From NCBI RefSeq assembly GCF_004104355.1, contig NZ_RJLM01000002.1, positions 125,168-189,167 of the forward strand: a stretch of DNA of 64,000 bases, in the 5' to 3' direction. The DNA is from Photobacterium chitinilyticum (GTDB taxonomy: Bacteria; Pseudomonadota; Gammaproteobacteria; Enterobacterales; Vibrionaceae). The stretch's first letter is position 1, and the number at the start of each line of letters is the position of its first letter. Of the stretch, positions 54,234 through 62,900 are shown piece after piece. The translations under genes were made by a program, and so were the position numbers. The notes beneath the pieces are model-generated. The model was not told the DNA's origin, did no database searches, and was given only the letters and a program-made list of their open reading frames with translations.

Positions 54234-55547
54234 CTAAAGTGAGCCTGCTGAACTTTCGTCGGTGGCAAGCGCCTGCGGCACAATCAGCGTAAACCGCGCA
54301 CCGCCAGATTCGCTCGAGCCAATTTCTATCCTGCCCTGATGGCGAGCCATTATTTGTGCCACAATAGCCAAACCAAGACCGTGCCCTCCAGACTCGCGGT
54401 CCCTTGCGGTGCCGACTCGGTAAAACGGTTCTAAAATTCGCTCTCTCTCAGTATCGGGGATCCCGATGCCGTCATCGTCTACTTGAATGTGCAACTCATG
54501 ATCACTGCGGAATACACTGACATCAATGCCTTGTTCGGCATAGCGGGATGCATTTCGGACAATATTCGACACAGCACGTGTCAACTGGTACACATCGACA
54601 CTTGCTCGCTCTTCGTGTTGATAATTGACCGTAATCGGAATATCCGTTTCTTTCTGGCAGTTTGTCACCAACTTGTCGAGCCACTCACTCATATAAGGCG
54701 AGGTAAGATTCAGTGGAATTACCGCTCGATCCATCTTGGCAAAGTAAAGCAGCTCTTCAATCATTAGCTCTAACTCGGCCATATCATCATGAATGCCAAC
54801 AGCATAATTCAACTGATCTGGTGTTAACCCCAAATCTTCCAGCATTTCAAGCTGGCACTGCACCCGAAACACCGGCGTACGCAATTCATGGGCAACGGCA
54901 TTGGTAAGCTGTTTATGGCTAGTAATCAATGCAGAGATCTTATCTGCCATCTGGTTAAAGCTGCTGTTTAAGCTTCCCAGCCGATCGCCGGGTTTTTCCG
55001 AAGCCCTAACAGCAAAATCCCCTTCGGCAAAGGCCAGTGTTGTTTGCTCCAGAACACGAAACCGACGAGATAATATCTTCAACATCAACGCGCTGTAGAT
55101 AGCAAACGTGGTATAGAAGAATACCCACAATAATGTATCGTCGAAATCGATCTGTTCCCATATTGGCTTTGATAGATCAGGGGCAATGCTGTAAATCTGG
55201 CGTCCGTCACCGTAAACAACAAAGTAGCTATACATATCATCGCAATAAATACGTCTTTGCTTCAAACTATCGATAATCTCAGCCGAGAGTTCCGGGCTTT
55301 CCCACGAATATGCAACAATACTTAACTGATTTTCTTCCGCATACTGAACGAACCACTCATCGGCACGATGTTGGCCCAGATCATGAGCAACCTTATCCAG
55401 AATGCTTATTACGCTATGCACTTGGTTAATCTCAACAATTTCTACGTAATCAGGTGTCAGTTCCTCGGTGACATAGATATAACTAACAATACTCAGAAAA
55501 AAGAGCACCGCAACGCCAATAAAAAACTCACAGTACAACCGTTTCAT
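54234..55547 (-). CDS. Sensor histidine kinase
   Basis: A 437-residue inner-membrane kinase. TM1 is at about residues 5-25, a periplasmic loop (about 28-145) follows, then TM2, HAMP (ILSRRFRVLEQTTLAFAEG), an H-box AVAHELRTPVFRVQ, N-box IVRNASRYAE, and G-boxes VDDDGIGIPD and GGHGLGLAIV: fully active looking. It resembles RstB-type kinases in arrangement. The signal is unknown. ATG 55547 is preferred to GTG 55556 because TAGGTG precedes it. Directly downstream of its response regulator gene. Confidence 0.85.
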   Translation of the reverse strand: MKRLYCEFFIGVAVLFFLSIVSYIYVTEELTPDYVEIVEINQVHSVISILDKVAHDLGQHRADEWFVQYAEENQLSIVAYSWESPELSAEIIDSLKQRRIYCDDMYSYFVVYGDGRQIYSIAPDLSKPIWEQIDFDDTLLWVFFYTTFAIYSALMLKILSRRFRVLEQTTLAFAEGDFAVRASEKPGDRLGSLNSSFNQMADKISALITSHKQLTNAVAHELRTPVFRVQCQLEMLEDLGLTPDQLNYAVGIHDDMAELELMIEELLYFAKMDRAVIPLNLTSPYMSEWLDKLVTNCQKETDIPITVNYQHEERASVDVYQLTRAVSNIVRNASRYAEQGIDVSVFRSDHELHIQVDDDGIGIPDTERERILEPFYRVGTARDRESGGHGLGLAIVAQIMARHQGRIEIGSSESGGARFTLIVPQALATDESSAGSL

Positions 55548-55556
55548 CAGTCGCAC

Positions 55557-56288
55557 CTACCAACGATCAGGAACAAAAAGATATCCTTTACCGCGTACCG
55601 TGATTATTTTCCGCGGCAATGCCGGATTGTCATTGAGCTTTTTACGCAGCGACACGATTTTATTATCGATGGTGCGATCAAGGCCGTCATATTCTATCCC
55701 CCGGGTACTCTTGACCAGAAAGTCACGCGACAGTACCTCATCAGGGCGGCAAGCCAATAACCACAAAAGATCGAACTCGCTATCAGTCAGACAGATCTCT
55801 TCGTTATCGAGCGAACATGACTTTCGTCGGCAATTAAGACTCAAACTGCCATGGTTGCGTTCTGTTGCTCCATCACCGGACAAGCTCTCATCCAACAAAG
55901 CAGGTTCAGAATCTACCGTATGCTCCTCATCCCCGCGGCGTAGAAGCATACGGATTCTGGCTAGCAAGACTCTGGGTTTGATGGGTTTGTTGACGAAGTC
56001 ATCGGCACCTATTTCCAGGCCGGCAACATGGTCGATATCATCATCGCTCGCAGTTAGCATCAAGATCTTGCTGCTTACCATCGGCCTGACGTTTCTACAA
56101 ATCGTCAGCCCGTCAACACCGGGTAACATTAAATCAAGTACAACGAGATCAGGTTGATGTTGAATAATCGTATCAGTGGCCAAGTTTCCGTCGGAGACGG
56201 TCACAACGTCAAATTGCTGCTGTCTGAAATAGTGCGCCAGCAACTCACATAACTTGAGGTCATCCTCGACTAGTACGATCTTTGTCAT
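55557..56288 (-). CDS. OmpR-family response regulator
   Basis: A 243-residue regulator. The receiver domain has DLVVLDLMLPGVDG (phospho-acceptor Asp about 52-53) and TASDDDIDHV plus NKPIKPRVL (Thr and Lys switch residues). The C-terminal winged helix has FDLLWLLACRPDEVLSRDFL and LRKKLNDNPALPRKI followed by VRGKGYLF. Partner of the kinase whose gene begins right after it. RstA-like by overall pattern. Targets unknown. Confidence 0.87.
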   Translation of the reverse strand: MTKIVLVEDDLKLCELLAHYFRQQQFDVVTVSDGNLATDTIIQHQPDLVVLDLMLPGVDGLTICRNVRPMVSSKILMLTASDDDIDHVAGLEIGADDFVNKPIKPRVLLARIRMLLRRGDEEHTVDSEPALLDESLSGDGATERNHGSLSLNCRRKSCSLDNEEICLTDSEFDLLWLLACRPDEVLSRDFLVKSTRGIEYDGLDRTIDNKIVSLRKKLNDNPALPRKIITVRGKGYLFVPDRW

Positions 56289-56533
56289 CTCATCCCATCC
56301 ATCAAATTAAACAGCGTTCAAAACCGTATGACGCGCATTACATAATGAAATGACAACTTTATCAAGCAATAGTGTCAATATCCGTTGCAAATGATTTATT
56401 CCGTTACATCACGCTCGCAAATCAATTAAATCCCCTAGTGAAATCTGTGCCGGTCCGCACTTTGACTATATGGCTGTTTCTTCCTTTAATTGAAGTAGCC
56501 ATATCCCGAGGCTGACATCAACAACATATCAGC

Positions 56534-57028
56534 ATGGAACATGTATATACTGACCAACATACAAACCTGCACCCGATCGTTCTAGTAGTATTGACGGGGG
56601 CCTTGCTCGCTCCACTTTCAATGTCGGCCGACAATACTCTGCTCGAACCATTACAAGGTTGCTGGCAGGGGAGGGCCATCAAAACACCTCGCGGGCCTTT
56701 GCCCTACTCTATCTGCTTTGAACTACAAAATGACAATACACTCTATGGTGTTGCAGACTTGAATGTTTCTCACCATCACTGGCGTTTCTATTTAGAGGAG
56801 GATATGAATCAGCTGAGCTTTATCTCAACCTTTGCCGGCAATGAAACTCCGCTTTATCTGTCAACGAGCCAAGTTGGTTCCGATCATCTCACTTTTAGCA
56901 CGGTGGATGGTCAATACCTACAAGTTCAGGTGCAACAGCAAAAGGAGGGATACCGCTTCACGATCAAGGTTAAAGGAAAGGAACTCAGTGAGACACATCA
57001 GGGAATTTATGCATTTATAACGACATAA
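56534..57028 (+). CDS. Secreted hypothetical protein
   Basis: A 164-residue protein with an N-terminal hydrophobic segment (about residues 13-30, ending LSMSA). The mature part is beta-rich: LQGCWQGRAIKT, PYSICFELQNDNTLYGVADL and FYLEEDMNQLSFISTF, like small lipocalin-type or DUF barrels. I do not recognise the family. Divergent from the two-component operon, with about 245 bases between them, so it might be a target of that regulator, but that is inference. Confidence 0.6.
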   Translation: MEHVYTDQHTNLHPIVLVVLTGALLAPLSMSADNTLLEPLQGCWQGRAIKTPRGPLPYSICFELQNDNTLYGVADLNVSHHHWRFYLEEDMNQLSFISTFAGNETPLYLSTSQVGSDHLTFSTVDGQYLQVQVQQQKEGYRFTIKVKGKELSETHQGIYAFITT

Positions 57029-57390
57029 ATGATGCACCAATGATGCCTGTTCTTGAGTTTGAATGAACTTATTGTGATCAACTTATCAAAATTGGATTAA
57101 ATTCATCGGATAGAGCATTTAAATCACTGAGATTATATTCACAATTGACGAATCATTCGTGACAAAAAATGACATAAAAGCCAGATTAACCGCATAATCG
57201 TGGATAATTAATCGAATAATGACTATTAATTCTATTAATAGGCAATTGCTAGTGAAATGATATTTTGAAGTGCCTCACATTTACCCTAAATAATTTAACT
57301 TACCATTGCGCCACTATAAATATTCTTTCAAATACGATCTATTAAAGATAAATACGTATTTCTGTACTCTATTAAAAGGATAAATGTCTA
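57029..57390. other. AT-rich leader upstream of the triple RidA gene
   Basis: About 360 bases, clearly AT-rich, with no ORF. It contains a perfect 13-base palindrome ACGAATCATTCGT (57148-57160), a possible operator. A run of AT-rich sequence with AAAGGA before the ATG forms the ribosome-binding region. Confidence 0.55.
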
Positions 57391-58626
57391 ATGAGCGACG
57401 ATATCATTAAGTTTTCAAGAAACACTGAAAATGCACCAAAAAGTTCTGTATCTACACAAACTGTAGCTTTTTCTCATTATAATAATATTTCAGCTCAATT
57501 ACCTATAGATCCTAAAACTGGTGAGATTGTAGTTGGTTCTGTAAAAGACCAAGCTAAACAATGTTTAGAAAATATTAAAGCAATTGTAGAAAGTATCGAC
57601 CACGTGATGGACGATGTTGTTAAGCTAAATATCTTTGTTAAAAACATTTCAGATATTGAAGCTATCGACGAAGTTTATACAACCTTCTTCCAAAGTGCTC
57701 TTCCTACACGTACGTGTGTAGCAGTTGCAGCTCTACCTATGAGTGATGCTTTGGTTCAAATTGATGCACTTATTTCAAACGGTGAAGGTACAACGCCACA
57801 AGCGCCTTGTGATCTAATTAAAGTTTCAAGAAATACAGAAAATGCACCAAAAGGTCTATACTCACAAACTGTAGCTTTCTCTCATTACAATAACCTAGCA
57901 TCTCAATTACCTGTTGATCCAAAAACAGGTGAAGTAGTAGATGGTGGTGTTAAAGAGCAGACTGAACAGTGCTTGAACAACATTAAAACAATTTTAGAAA
58001 GTATCGACCACGTGATGGGCGATATTGTTAAAACAACTATTTTCCTTAAAGATATCTCGGATGCTGAAGTTGTAAACGAAGTTTGTGCAAAATTCTTCCC
58101 AAGCTATGTTCCTGCACGCACAGTTGTTAGCGCTGCAGCTCTACCTATGGGTGCGTTGGTACAAATTGATACAGCAGTATCACATGGCGATGGTACACCA
58201 CCACAACTTCCTGAAGATACTCGTTTACTTGTTATCGAAGCAAGCAATACGGAAAATGCACCAAAAGCACCGTATTCACACACTGTAGCTTTCTCTCACT
58301 ACAACCATGTTTCTGGTCAATTACCTCTAGATCCAAAAACAAATGAACTAGTTGCTGGTGATGTAAAAGCGCAGGCTGAGCAATGCTTGAACAATATTAA
58401 GGCAATTATTGAAAGTGTTGACCATGTAATGGACGATACAGTTAAAATCAATATCCAACTTACAAATATCGATGATATTGATGCTGTGAATGAAGTTTAC
58501 ACTACTTTCTTTAAAGGCGATCTTCCTGCAAGAACAGTAGTTGGTGTTTCAGCTATCCCTATGGGTGCTTTAGTACAAATTGATGCTGTTGTTTCTAACT
58601 GTGAAGGTACACCTCCACAGGCATAA
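57391..58626 (+). CDS. Three RidA (YjgF/UK114) domains fused in one protein
   Basis: A 411-residue protein of three tandem RidA repeats: about residues 1-139, 140-275 and 276-411, with period 137-138 (Asn14, Asn151 and Asn289 of the shared NAPK). Each has the RidA pattern LPxDPKTxE, an AIVES-type helix and the conserved Arg (107, 243, 381) before VxxAALPM-like residues. RidA normally is one domain of about 128 residues forming a homotrimer with sites between subunits and deaminates imines or enamines; here a trimer could form within one chain. The Tyr of the GPYxQ motif is present in domains 2 and 3 but not in domain 1, and the usual IEIEA Glu is replaced by Asp (VQIDA or similar). Codons are more AT-rich than neighbours. 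Confidence 0.88.
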   Translation: MSDDIIKFSRNTENAPKSSVSTQTVAFSHYNNISAQLPIDPKTGEIVVGSVKDQAKQCLENIKAIVESIDHVMDDVVKLNIFVKNISDIEAIDEVYTTFFQSALPTRTCVAVAALPMSDALVQIDALISNGEGTTPQAPCDLIKVSRNTENAPKGLYSQTVAFSHYNNLASQLPVDPKTGEVVDGGVKEQTEQCLNNIKTILESIDHVMGDIVKTTIFLKDISDAEVVNEVCAKFFPSYVPARTVVSAAALPMGALVQIDTAVSHGDGTPPQLPEDTRLLVIEASNTENAPKAPYSHTVAFSHYNHVSGQLPLDPKTNELVAGDVKAQAEQCLNNIKAIIESVDHVMDDTVKINIQLTNIDDIDAVNEVYTTFFKGDLPARTVVGVSAIPMGALVQIDAVVSNCEGTPPQA

Positions 58627-58635
58627 TAGGCATTT

Positions 58636-58683
58636 GAAAGCAGCTAAGTAATTTTGAAATTGCTATAGCTGCTTTCAGTTTTC
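58636..58683 (+). terminator. First terminator after the RidA gene
   Basis: GAAAGCAGCT and AGCTGCTTTC form a perfect 10-bp stem, with an inner AATTT/AAATT pairing, followed by AGTTTTC. Confidence 0.65.
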
Positions 58684-58691
58684 AACTGATT

Positions 58692-58757
58692 GGGCAGGTT
58701 TTTATTATTTGATAGTTTAAACAACGATCAAATGATAAAATCCTGCCCTTATTTTTT
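58692..58757 (+). terminator. Long second hairpin terminator
   Basis: A 22-bp arm starting GGGCAGG (58692-58713) pairs with an arm ending CCTGCCC (58727-58748), with one mismatch and one G-T wobble, around a 13-base loop, then TTATTTTTT. It is unusually long for a simple terminator. Confidence 0.7.
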
Positions 58758-59035
58758 GCCCATCATGATTAGTGGCAATAATGCTATTACCGATATATAT
58801 TTCAAACTAAAATTAATTTCTTTTATATTTTACGCCTAAATAAAAACGTTAATTTATATCGTCAAAATTAAATTTATTACTTCAAAGCTCTAATACAACT
58901 TCATTTACTATGATAATTGGTGGGACATAAAAATAATTAATGACCTTAAGAGAAGGGATAAAATAAACTGATACAGAGGAATTCTAGCCAAGCCCAAAGG
59001 GCTTGACTATCAGATAAGGGAAATAAAAGGTACTT
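58758..59035. other. AT-rich gene-free stretch
   Basis: Downstream of the tandem hairpins and upstream (in reading direction, downstream) of the leftward DUF4336 gene. No ORF is credible. A weak AAGCCCAAAGGGCTT palindrome (58992-59006) lies near the DUF4336 end and could assist termination of that gene. Confidence 0.45.
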
Positions 59036-59740
59036 TTACTTAAGGAAACGCACACAAAGATCAGTAAAAACTGACTTTGCATTTTCCTCAATAATATCAC
59101 CGTGAGTCACGATGATCCGCTTAAAATCCCAGCTCTGGACGTGACGAATAAATTCAGTGAACTTCGGCTTGTCTTTGATCATAAAGCCTATTTTAAGCGG
59201 CGGAGCAATACAGGTGCCCTTAAACCCAATAGGCTGGAATACATATTTGGTCATGATACCGGCAAACCCTGTCGGTACATGATCAGGATAATTCTGGATC
59301 AAATCAGTGACAATCAGTGACTGGGTCTTTTTATGAAAAAAAACGGTTTCATTAAACATCGGAACCGCAGGCATAAATTCCCACGACAGATCTTCTTCCC
59401 AGACGTTTTCAAAACCATCACGCAATATATGGTAATTGGACAGTGGCACTTTTCTCGGAATACCGGCACTAACATAAGCTTCGGCCTCGGGATAAGCCTC
59501 GCACCAGTCCTGCAGCCAAGTGTTATGAGCGTTGCTGGCCGCAACGATATGCTTCACTTCACCGATCTGATCGATCTCCTGCTTCAACTCCGGAGACAGC
59601 GCGGTGACTGAATGCACCCACAACGAACCATTAGCAAGCTTCACTACTGTCATTCGTAACCTGAGCTTGGTGCCAGCTAATTTCATTGAATCATCATGTA
59701 CCCAAAGATCGTCTCCGACTTTTTGCATTCTTGGCCTCAT
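59036..59740 (-). CDS. DUF4336 domain protein (metallo-beta-lactamase-like fold)
   Basis: A 234-residue protein starting MRPRMQKVGDDLWVHDD, with LWVHSVTALSPEL, IVAASNAHNTWLQDWCEAYPEA and IIVTHGDIIEENA, the typical DUF4336 pattern related to MBL-fold hydrolases. The metal-ligand set is reduced compared with true MBL enzymes. Function is unknown. A second in-frame ATG (MQKVG) lies 12 bases downstream. It appears monocistronic. Confidence 0.8.
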   Translation of the reverse strand: MRPRMQKVGDDLWVHDDSMKLAGTKLRLRMTVVKLANGSLWVHSVTALSPELKQEIDQIGEVKHIVAASNAHNTWLQDWCEAYPEAEAYVSAGIPRKVPLSNYHILRDGFENVWEEDLSWEFMPAVPMFNETVFFHKKTQSLIVTDLIQNYPDHVPTGFAGIMTKYVFQPIGFKGTCIAPPLKIGFMIKDKPKFTEFIRHVQSWDFKRIIVTHGDIIEENAKSVFTDLCVRFLK

Positions 59741-59902
59741 TAGCTATCTGAATCTATTCAATTATATTGCCAGACCACTCACATTTCGCACCCTGTCGCG
59801 ATCACAGAACACTACTGAAATCAGACTGAAACCATGATCATTCTCTCAGGCTTAAGATATCTATACCCAGCCACCACCATCAAGTACTGACCAATAGTCA
59901 AC

Positions 59903-60328
59903 TTAACGCCCAGCCATTGGATGGCTCGGGTCAAGCTCAAGCAAATCCCATAGGTTGCCATACAAATCTTCGAACACTGCTACCGTGCCGTAGTCCTGCT
60001 TTTTAGCTTCACGCACGAAGTTGATGCCTTCGGCTTTCATTCTGTTGTAATCTCGCCAGAAATCATCGGTACTAAGAAAGAGAAACACCCTACCGCCACT
60101 TTGGTTACCAATAAACGCTTCCTGCTCAGTTTTCGAGGCTTTTGCCAGCAAAATGGCTGCACCATTGGAGCCCGGCGGAGAAACCACGACCCAGCGCTTG
60201 TCTTGCTCTGGCTGGTAGGTATCTTCTATCAGTTCAAATTTTAGCTTTTGGGTATAAAAATCGATGGCCTCGTCATAATCTTTTACAACCAGGGCAATGT
60301 GAATTAGAGACTGCTTCACACACTTCAC
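59903..60328 (-). CDS. VOC/glyoxalase family protein
   Basis: A 141-residue single-domain VOC protein: LIHIALVVKDYDEAIDFYTQ, RWVVVSPPGSNGAAILLAKA and AVFEDLYGNLWDLLE are the paired beta-alpha-beta motifs with possible metal ligands His and Glu. Members bind or isomerise small metabolites (lactoylglutathione-like or antibiotic-binding). The substrate cannot be read. Leftward, about 160 bases before the DUF4336 gene in reading direction, so they may share a transcript. Confidence 0.83.
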   Translation of the reverse strand: MKCVKQSLIHIALVVKDYDEAIDFYTQKLKFELIEDTYQPEQDKRWVVVSPPGSNGAAILLAKASKTEQEAFIGNQSGGRVFLFLSTDDFWRDYNRMKAEGINFVREAKKQDYGTVAVFEDLYGNLWDLLELDPSHPMAGR

Positions 60329-60669
60329 TCCTCTTGATGCGGCATATCTTGCGGTTGGCTAGAGGGTATATCATATCCAAGCTTTTTCAGCGAAAAAATC
60401 GCCCCCCATTACCAACTCCCCCAACAGTCAAAACACCATAAATACTCAGGAAGTATCTTTTGTGTCTTCACATTGCCCTTAAATAGAAAGCAGCCATTCT
60501 CTCATGACCTAAAGCCCCGAAATTTTAAGTGTGACCCTAAGCAGGGAAATATAATTCCCCCTCCGAGTTAAACAACACTTATATGCAACTAATGACACAG
60601 ATCAAAAATAAGATGCAGGCTCTGTTATATACCGACCACTCACAACTTAACACTGCTTATGAGGAATTA
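60329..60669. other. Gene-free stretch upstream of the DcuC-type transporter
   Basis: About 340 bases between divergent genes. A long ORF includes 60583-60669 as a 5' extension, but the family-length start with GAGGAA is at 60670. No FNR-type box is obvious despite the anaerobic role of DcuC in enterics. No other features seen. Confidence 0.4.
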
Positions 60670-62064
60670 ATGAGCATCTTTATCTCCATAATAGTGGTAT
60701 CCATAGTCGGATTCGCCATTCTAAAAAAGTATAACGCAATTGCCACCCTGTTCTTGGGTGCCGCAGTATTGATGGCGGTTTGCGCCATTATGGGTTTGCC
60801 GGTTATTCCAGAGGCAAAATCAAGTGGTAGCGCTTGGCTGGATATCTTTGAAGCAATGAACATTATGTTCAACAACCGCTTTGGTGGTATGGGGCTGATC
60901 TTATTTTCATTGCTGGCATATGCCCGCTACATGACCTACATCGGCGCTAATGACATTGTCATCAACAATGCACTTAGGCTACTTGGCGGGATCAATAAGC
61001 CCTACCTATTACTTGCCGTCACTTTCCTTATCGGTAGCTTTATCTCTTTGGCAGGGTTCGGTGCTACCAGCCTCGCCGTACTCCTTATGTCGACACTATT
61101 CCCGGTATTGAATGCCCTAGGTCTGCCTGCGATATCAATTGCCGCCGCAATCGCGACCACAGCAACAATCAGCTTCTCGCCGCTTGCTGTCGATTCGGTG
61201 ATTGCAGCAGAAAATGTGGGTATGTCTGTCGAAATCTACACCCTCAAATATCAAATTCCTCTGGCTATTCCAAGTATGCTGGCTATGGCGGCCGCCCATT
61301 ACTTTTGGCAGCAGTACATGGACAAGAAACAGGGCTTGCTACAGCAAAGTAACAGCAAGAAAGTCGATCTCAAAAACGTCGATGTCCGTACCGCCGAGGT
61401 AGAAGGCAAGGCTCCAGGTTTCTACGGCTGGCTGCCTATGCTGCCGATTATTGTACTTATCGTAACCAGTGGCGAGCTAGGGCTGGTTGAAGGCGTCACA
61501 ATGAATATCGGCACCATTGCCATCCTCTGCTTGTTTACCGCAATGGCCCTAGAAGCCATCCGTCACCGCAGCGGTCGCTCGGCCATGGAAGGCATGAGTG
61601 CGATTGTTAAAGGCATGGAAGATGCGCTGCCGGTGGTATTGATCTTGGTCGGTGCCGGTGTTTTTGCCCAAGGCCTGAAGGCCATCGGTGCCATTACTAT
61701 GCTCATTGAAACAGCCTCCCAAGTCGGATTCGGGGCAACCGCTATGATGTTGGCACTCGTCGGCTTAACCGGCGCTGTTGCGTTTTTAACCGGTTCAGGC
61801 AATGCGGCATTCTATGCATTCGTCGAGCTGATCCCCAAAATTGCCGATGGCATGGGCATCAACGGTGTGTACTTAGTGATGCCAATGCAGCAGGCTTCGA
61901 ATGCCTGCCGGGCTATGTCGCCAGTTGCCGGGGTTATTGTGGCGTCTTCGGGCATGGCAAAGGTATCGCCATTTGATCTGATCAAGCGAACAATTCCGCC
62001 TATTACCTTCGGATTGGCCGTGAACATTATCCTGAGTATTATCTTCTTACCAATGGCGTTATAA
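60670..62064 (+). CDS. C4-dicarboxylate transporter of the DcuC family
   Basis: A 464-residue membrane protein with about twelve helices, the usual length of DcuC (461). It starts MSIFISIIVVSIVGFAILKK; LAGFGATSLAVLLMSTLFPVL and SFSPLAVDSVIAAENVG mid-protein and PMQQASNACRAMSPVAGVI near the end match the family. DcuC exports succinate during fumarate respiration or fermentation; other members take up related dicarboxylates. The ATG at 60670 is preceded by GAGGAA. It is monocistronic, with a strong terminator. Confidence 0.83.
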   Translation: MSIFISIIVVSIVGFAILKKYNAIATLFLGAAVLMAVCAIMGLPVIPEAKSSGSAWLDIFEAMNIMFNNRFGGMGLILFSLLAYARYMTYIGANDIVINNALRLLGGINKPYLLLAVTFLIGSFISLAGFGATSLAVLLMSTLFPVLNALGLPAISIAAAIATTATISFSPLAVDSVIAAENVGMSVEIYTLKYQIPLAIPSMLAMAAAHYFWQQYMDKKQGLLQQSNSKKVDLKNVDVRTAEVEGKAPGFYGWLPMLPIIVLIVTSGELGLVEGVTMNIGTIAILCLFTAMALEAIRHRSGRSAMEGMSAIVKGMEDALPVVLILVGAGVFAQGLKAIGAITMLIETASQVGFGATAMMLALVGLTGAVAFLTGSGNAAFYAFVELIPKIADGMGINGVYLVMPMQQASNACRAMSPVAGVIVASSGMAKVSPFDLIKRTIPPITFGLAVNIILSIIFLPMAL

Positions 62065-62074
62065 CTACCATCAA

Positions 62075-62113
62075 AAAAGCCTGATACCCGTTGTATGGGG
62101 TATCAGGCTTTTA
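62075..62113. terminator. Bidirectional terminator after the DcuC gene
   Basis: AAGCCTGATACCC and GGGTATCAGGCTT form a perfect 13-bp stem, extended by A/T pairs, with T-runs on both strands. It ends dcuC, and on the minus strand the Bor-like lipoprotein transcript. Confidence 0.88.
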
Positions 62114-62209
62114 TACTGGACAGGTCAATCTTGATAAACACCCTCTTGCCGAAGTAACCTGAAGAGGCACACTAACCAGAGCCCAGTACGTCTGTTATTG
62201 CTAACTTGC

Positions 62210-62497
62210 TTATGCCTTACAATATACTCTCGCATCTCGAGGTGTATAAATTCCAAATGTAACAGTCCTCAGGACACCATTTAAGAAAGTCTCTTGAACC
62301 TCAACTCTTGATACATTTTCAATTCCACCACAAACTTCAGCGGCATTGATTTCCTTTTCCTGAGCCAGTCCATTGATAAAGAAGTGCTGAGAATTTTCTT
62401 CTTTAATCTCACCGTTACTATCAGACATCACAAATGATTGTTGAGCACATCCACTCATAAGCAAAGCCAAACATGCCGCAAAAATTACTTTTTTCAT
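62210..62497 (-). CDS. Bor-like lipoprotein
   Basis: A 95-residue lipoprotein with lipobox MSGC. The mature part QHFFINGLAQEKEINAAEVCGG then TFLNGVLRTVTFGIYTPRDARVYC is the Bor/Iss pattern known from phage lambda and serum-resistance loci. It lies in the outer membrane. Members are often prophage-borne, but no other phage gene is seen here. The ATG at 62497 is chosen because the signal peptide then starts with MKK. Confidence 0.83.
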   Translation of the reverse strand: MKKVIFAACLALLMSGCAQQSFVMSDSNGEIKEENSQHFFINGLAQEKEINAAEVCGGIENVSRVEVQETFLNGVLRTVTFGIYTPRDARVYCKA

Positions 62498-62900
62498 ATT
62501 CACCAAACTGATTTAAATAGCAAAAAAAGTATTAGAACAAATAACGATTATAAAAACGATGTTTTCAATTTACCTACCCCAGCCACACACTTGTATAATG
62601 AGAGAATCCCACATTAAATCATTTTATTTTTTCATTTAAAATCAACAAATAACCATCGCCCTACCTAATTTGTATCCCTCTGTATGACATTGTATCTTTG
62701 TGGTTATAGAATCGATAACGAGCTTACTAGATAATTCCCCCCTCAACGGGCAAACTAATATAATAAAATAATGTGATAGACCGCTAATATATTCATGAAA
62801 CCCATAAATACATAATTCAAATTTGTGATACTCACCCACTCTTAACAGTTGATTAACCTTTATCCTTTATTGACTTTTACGTCAATAAACAGAAGGTTAC
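62498..62900. other. AT-rich gene-free stretch
   Basis: About 400 bases between the divergent Bor-like and endonuclease I-type genes. No credible ORF or repeat; both promoters should lie here. The right end has AGAAGGTTAC before the ATG at 62901. Confidence 0.45.

Noticed and set aside
57391-58626. Repeats taken as a CRISPR or phage-type array
   Set aside because: The 410-bp periodicity is coding and follows RidA domain boundaries.
60583-60669. 29-residue N-terminal extension of the DcuC-type transporter
   Set aside because: GAGGAA before ATG 60670 and the normal family length favour the shorter form.
62210-62497. Bor-like gene as sign of a prophage
   Set aside because: No integrase, capsid, tail or attachment-site sequence is visible nearby.
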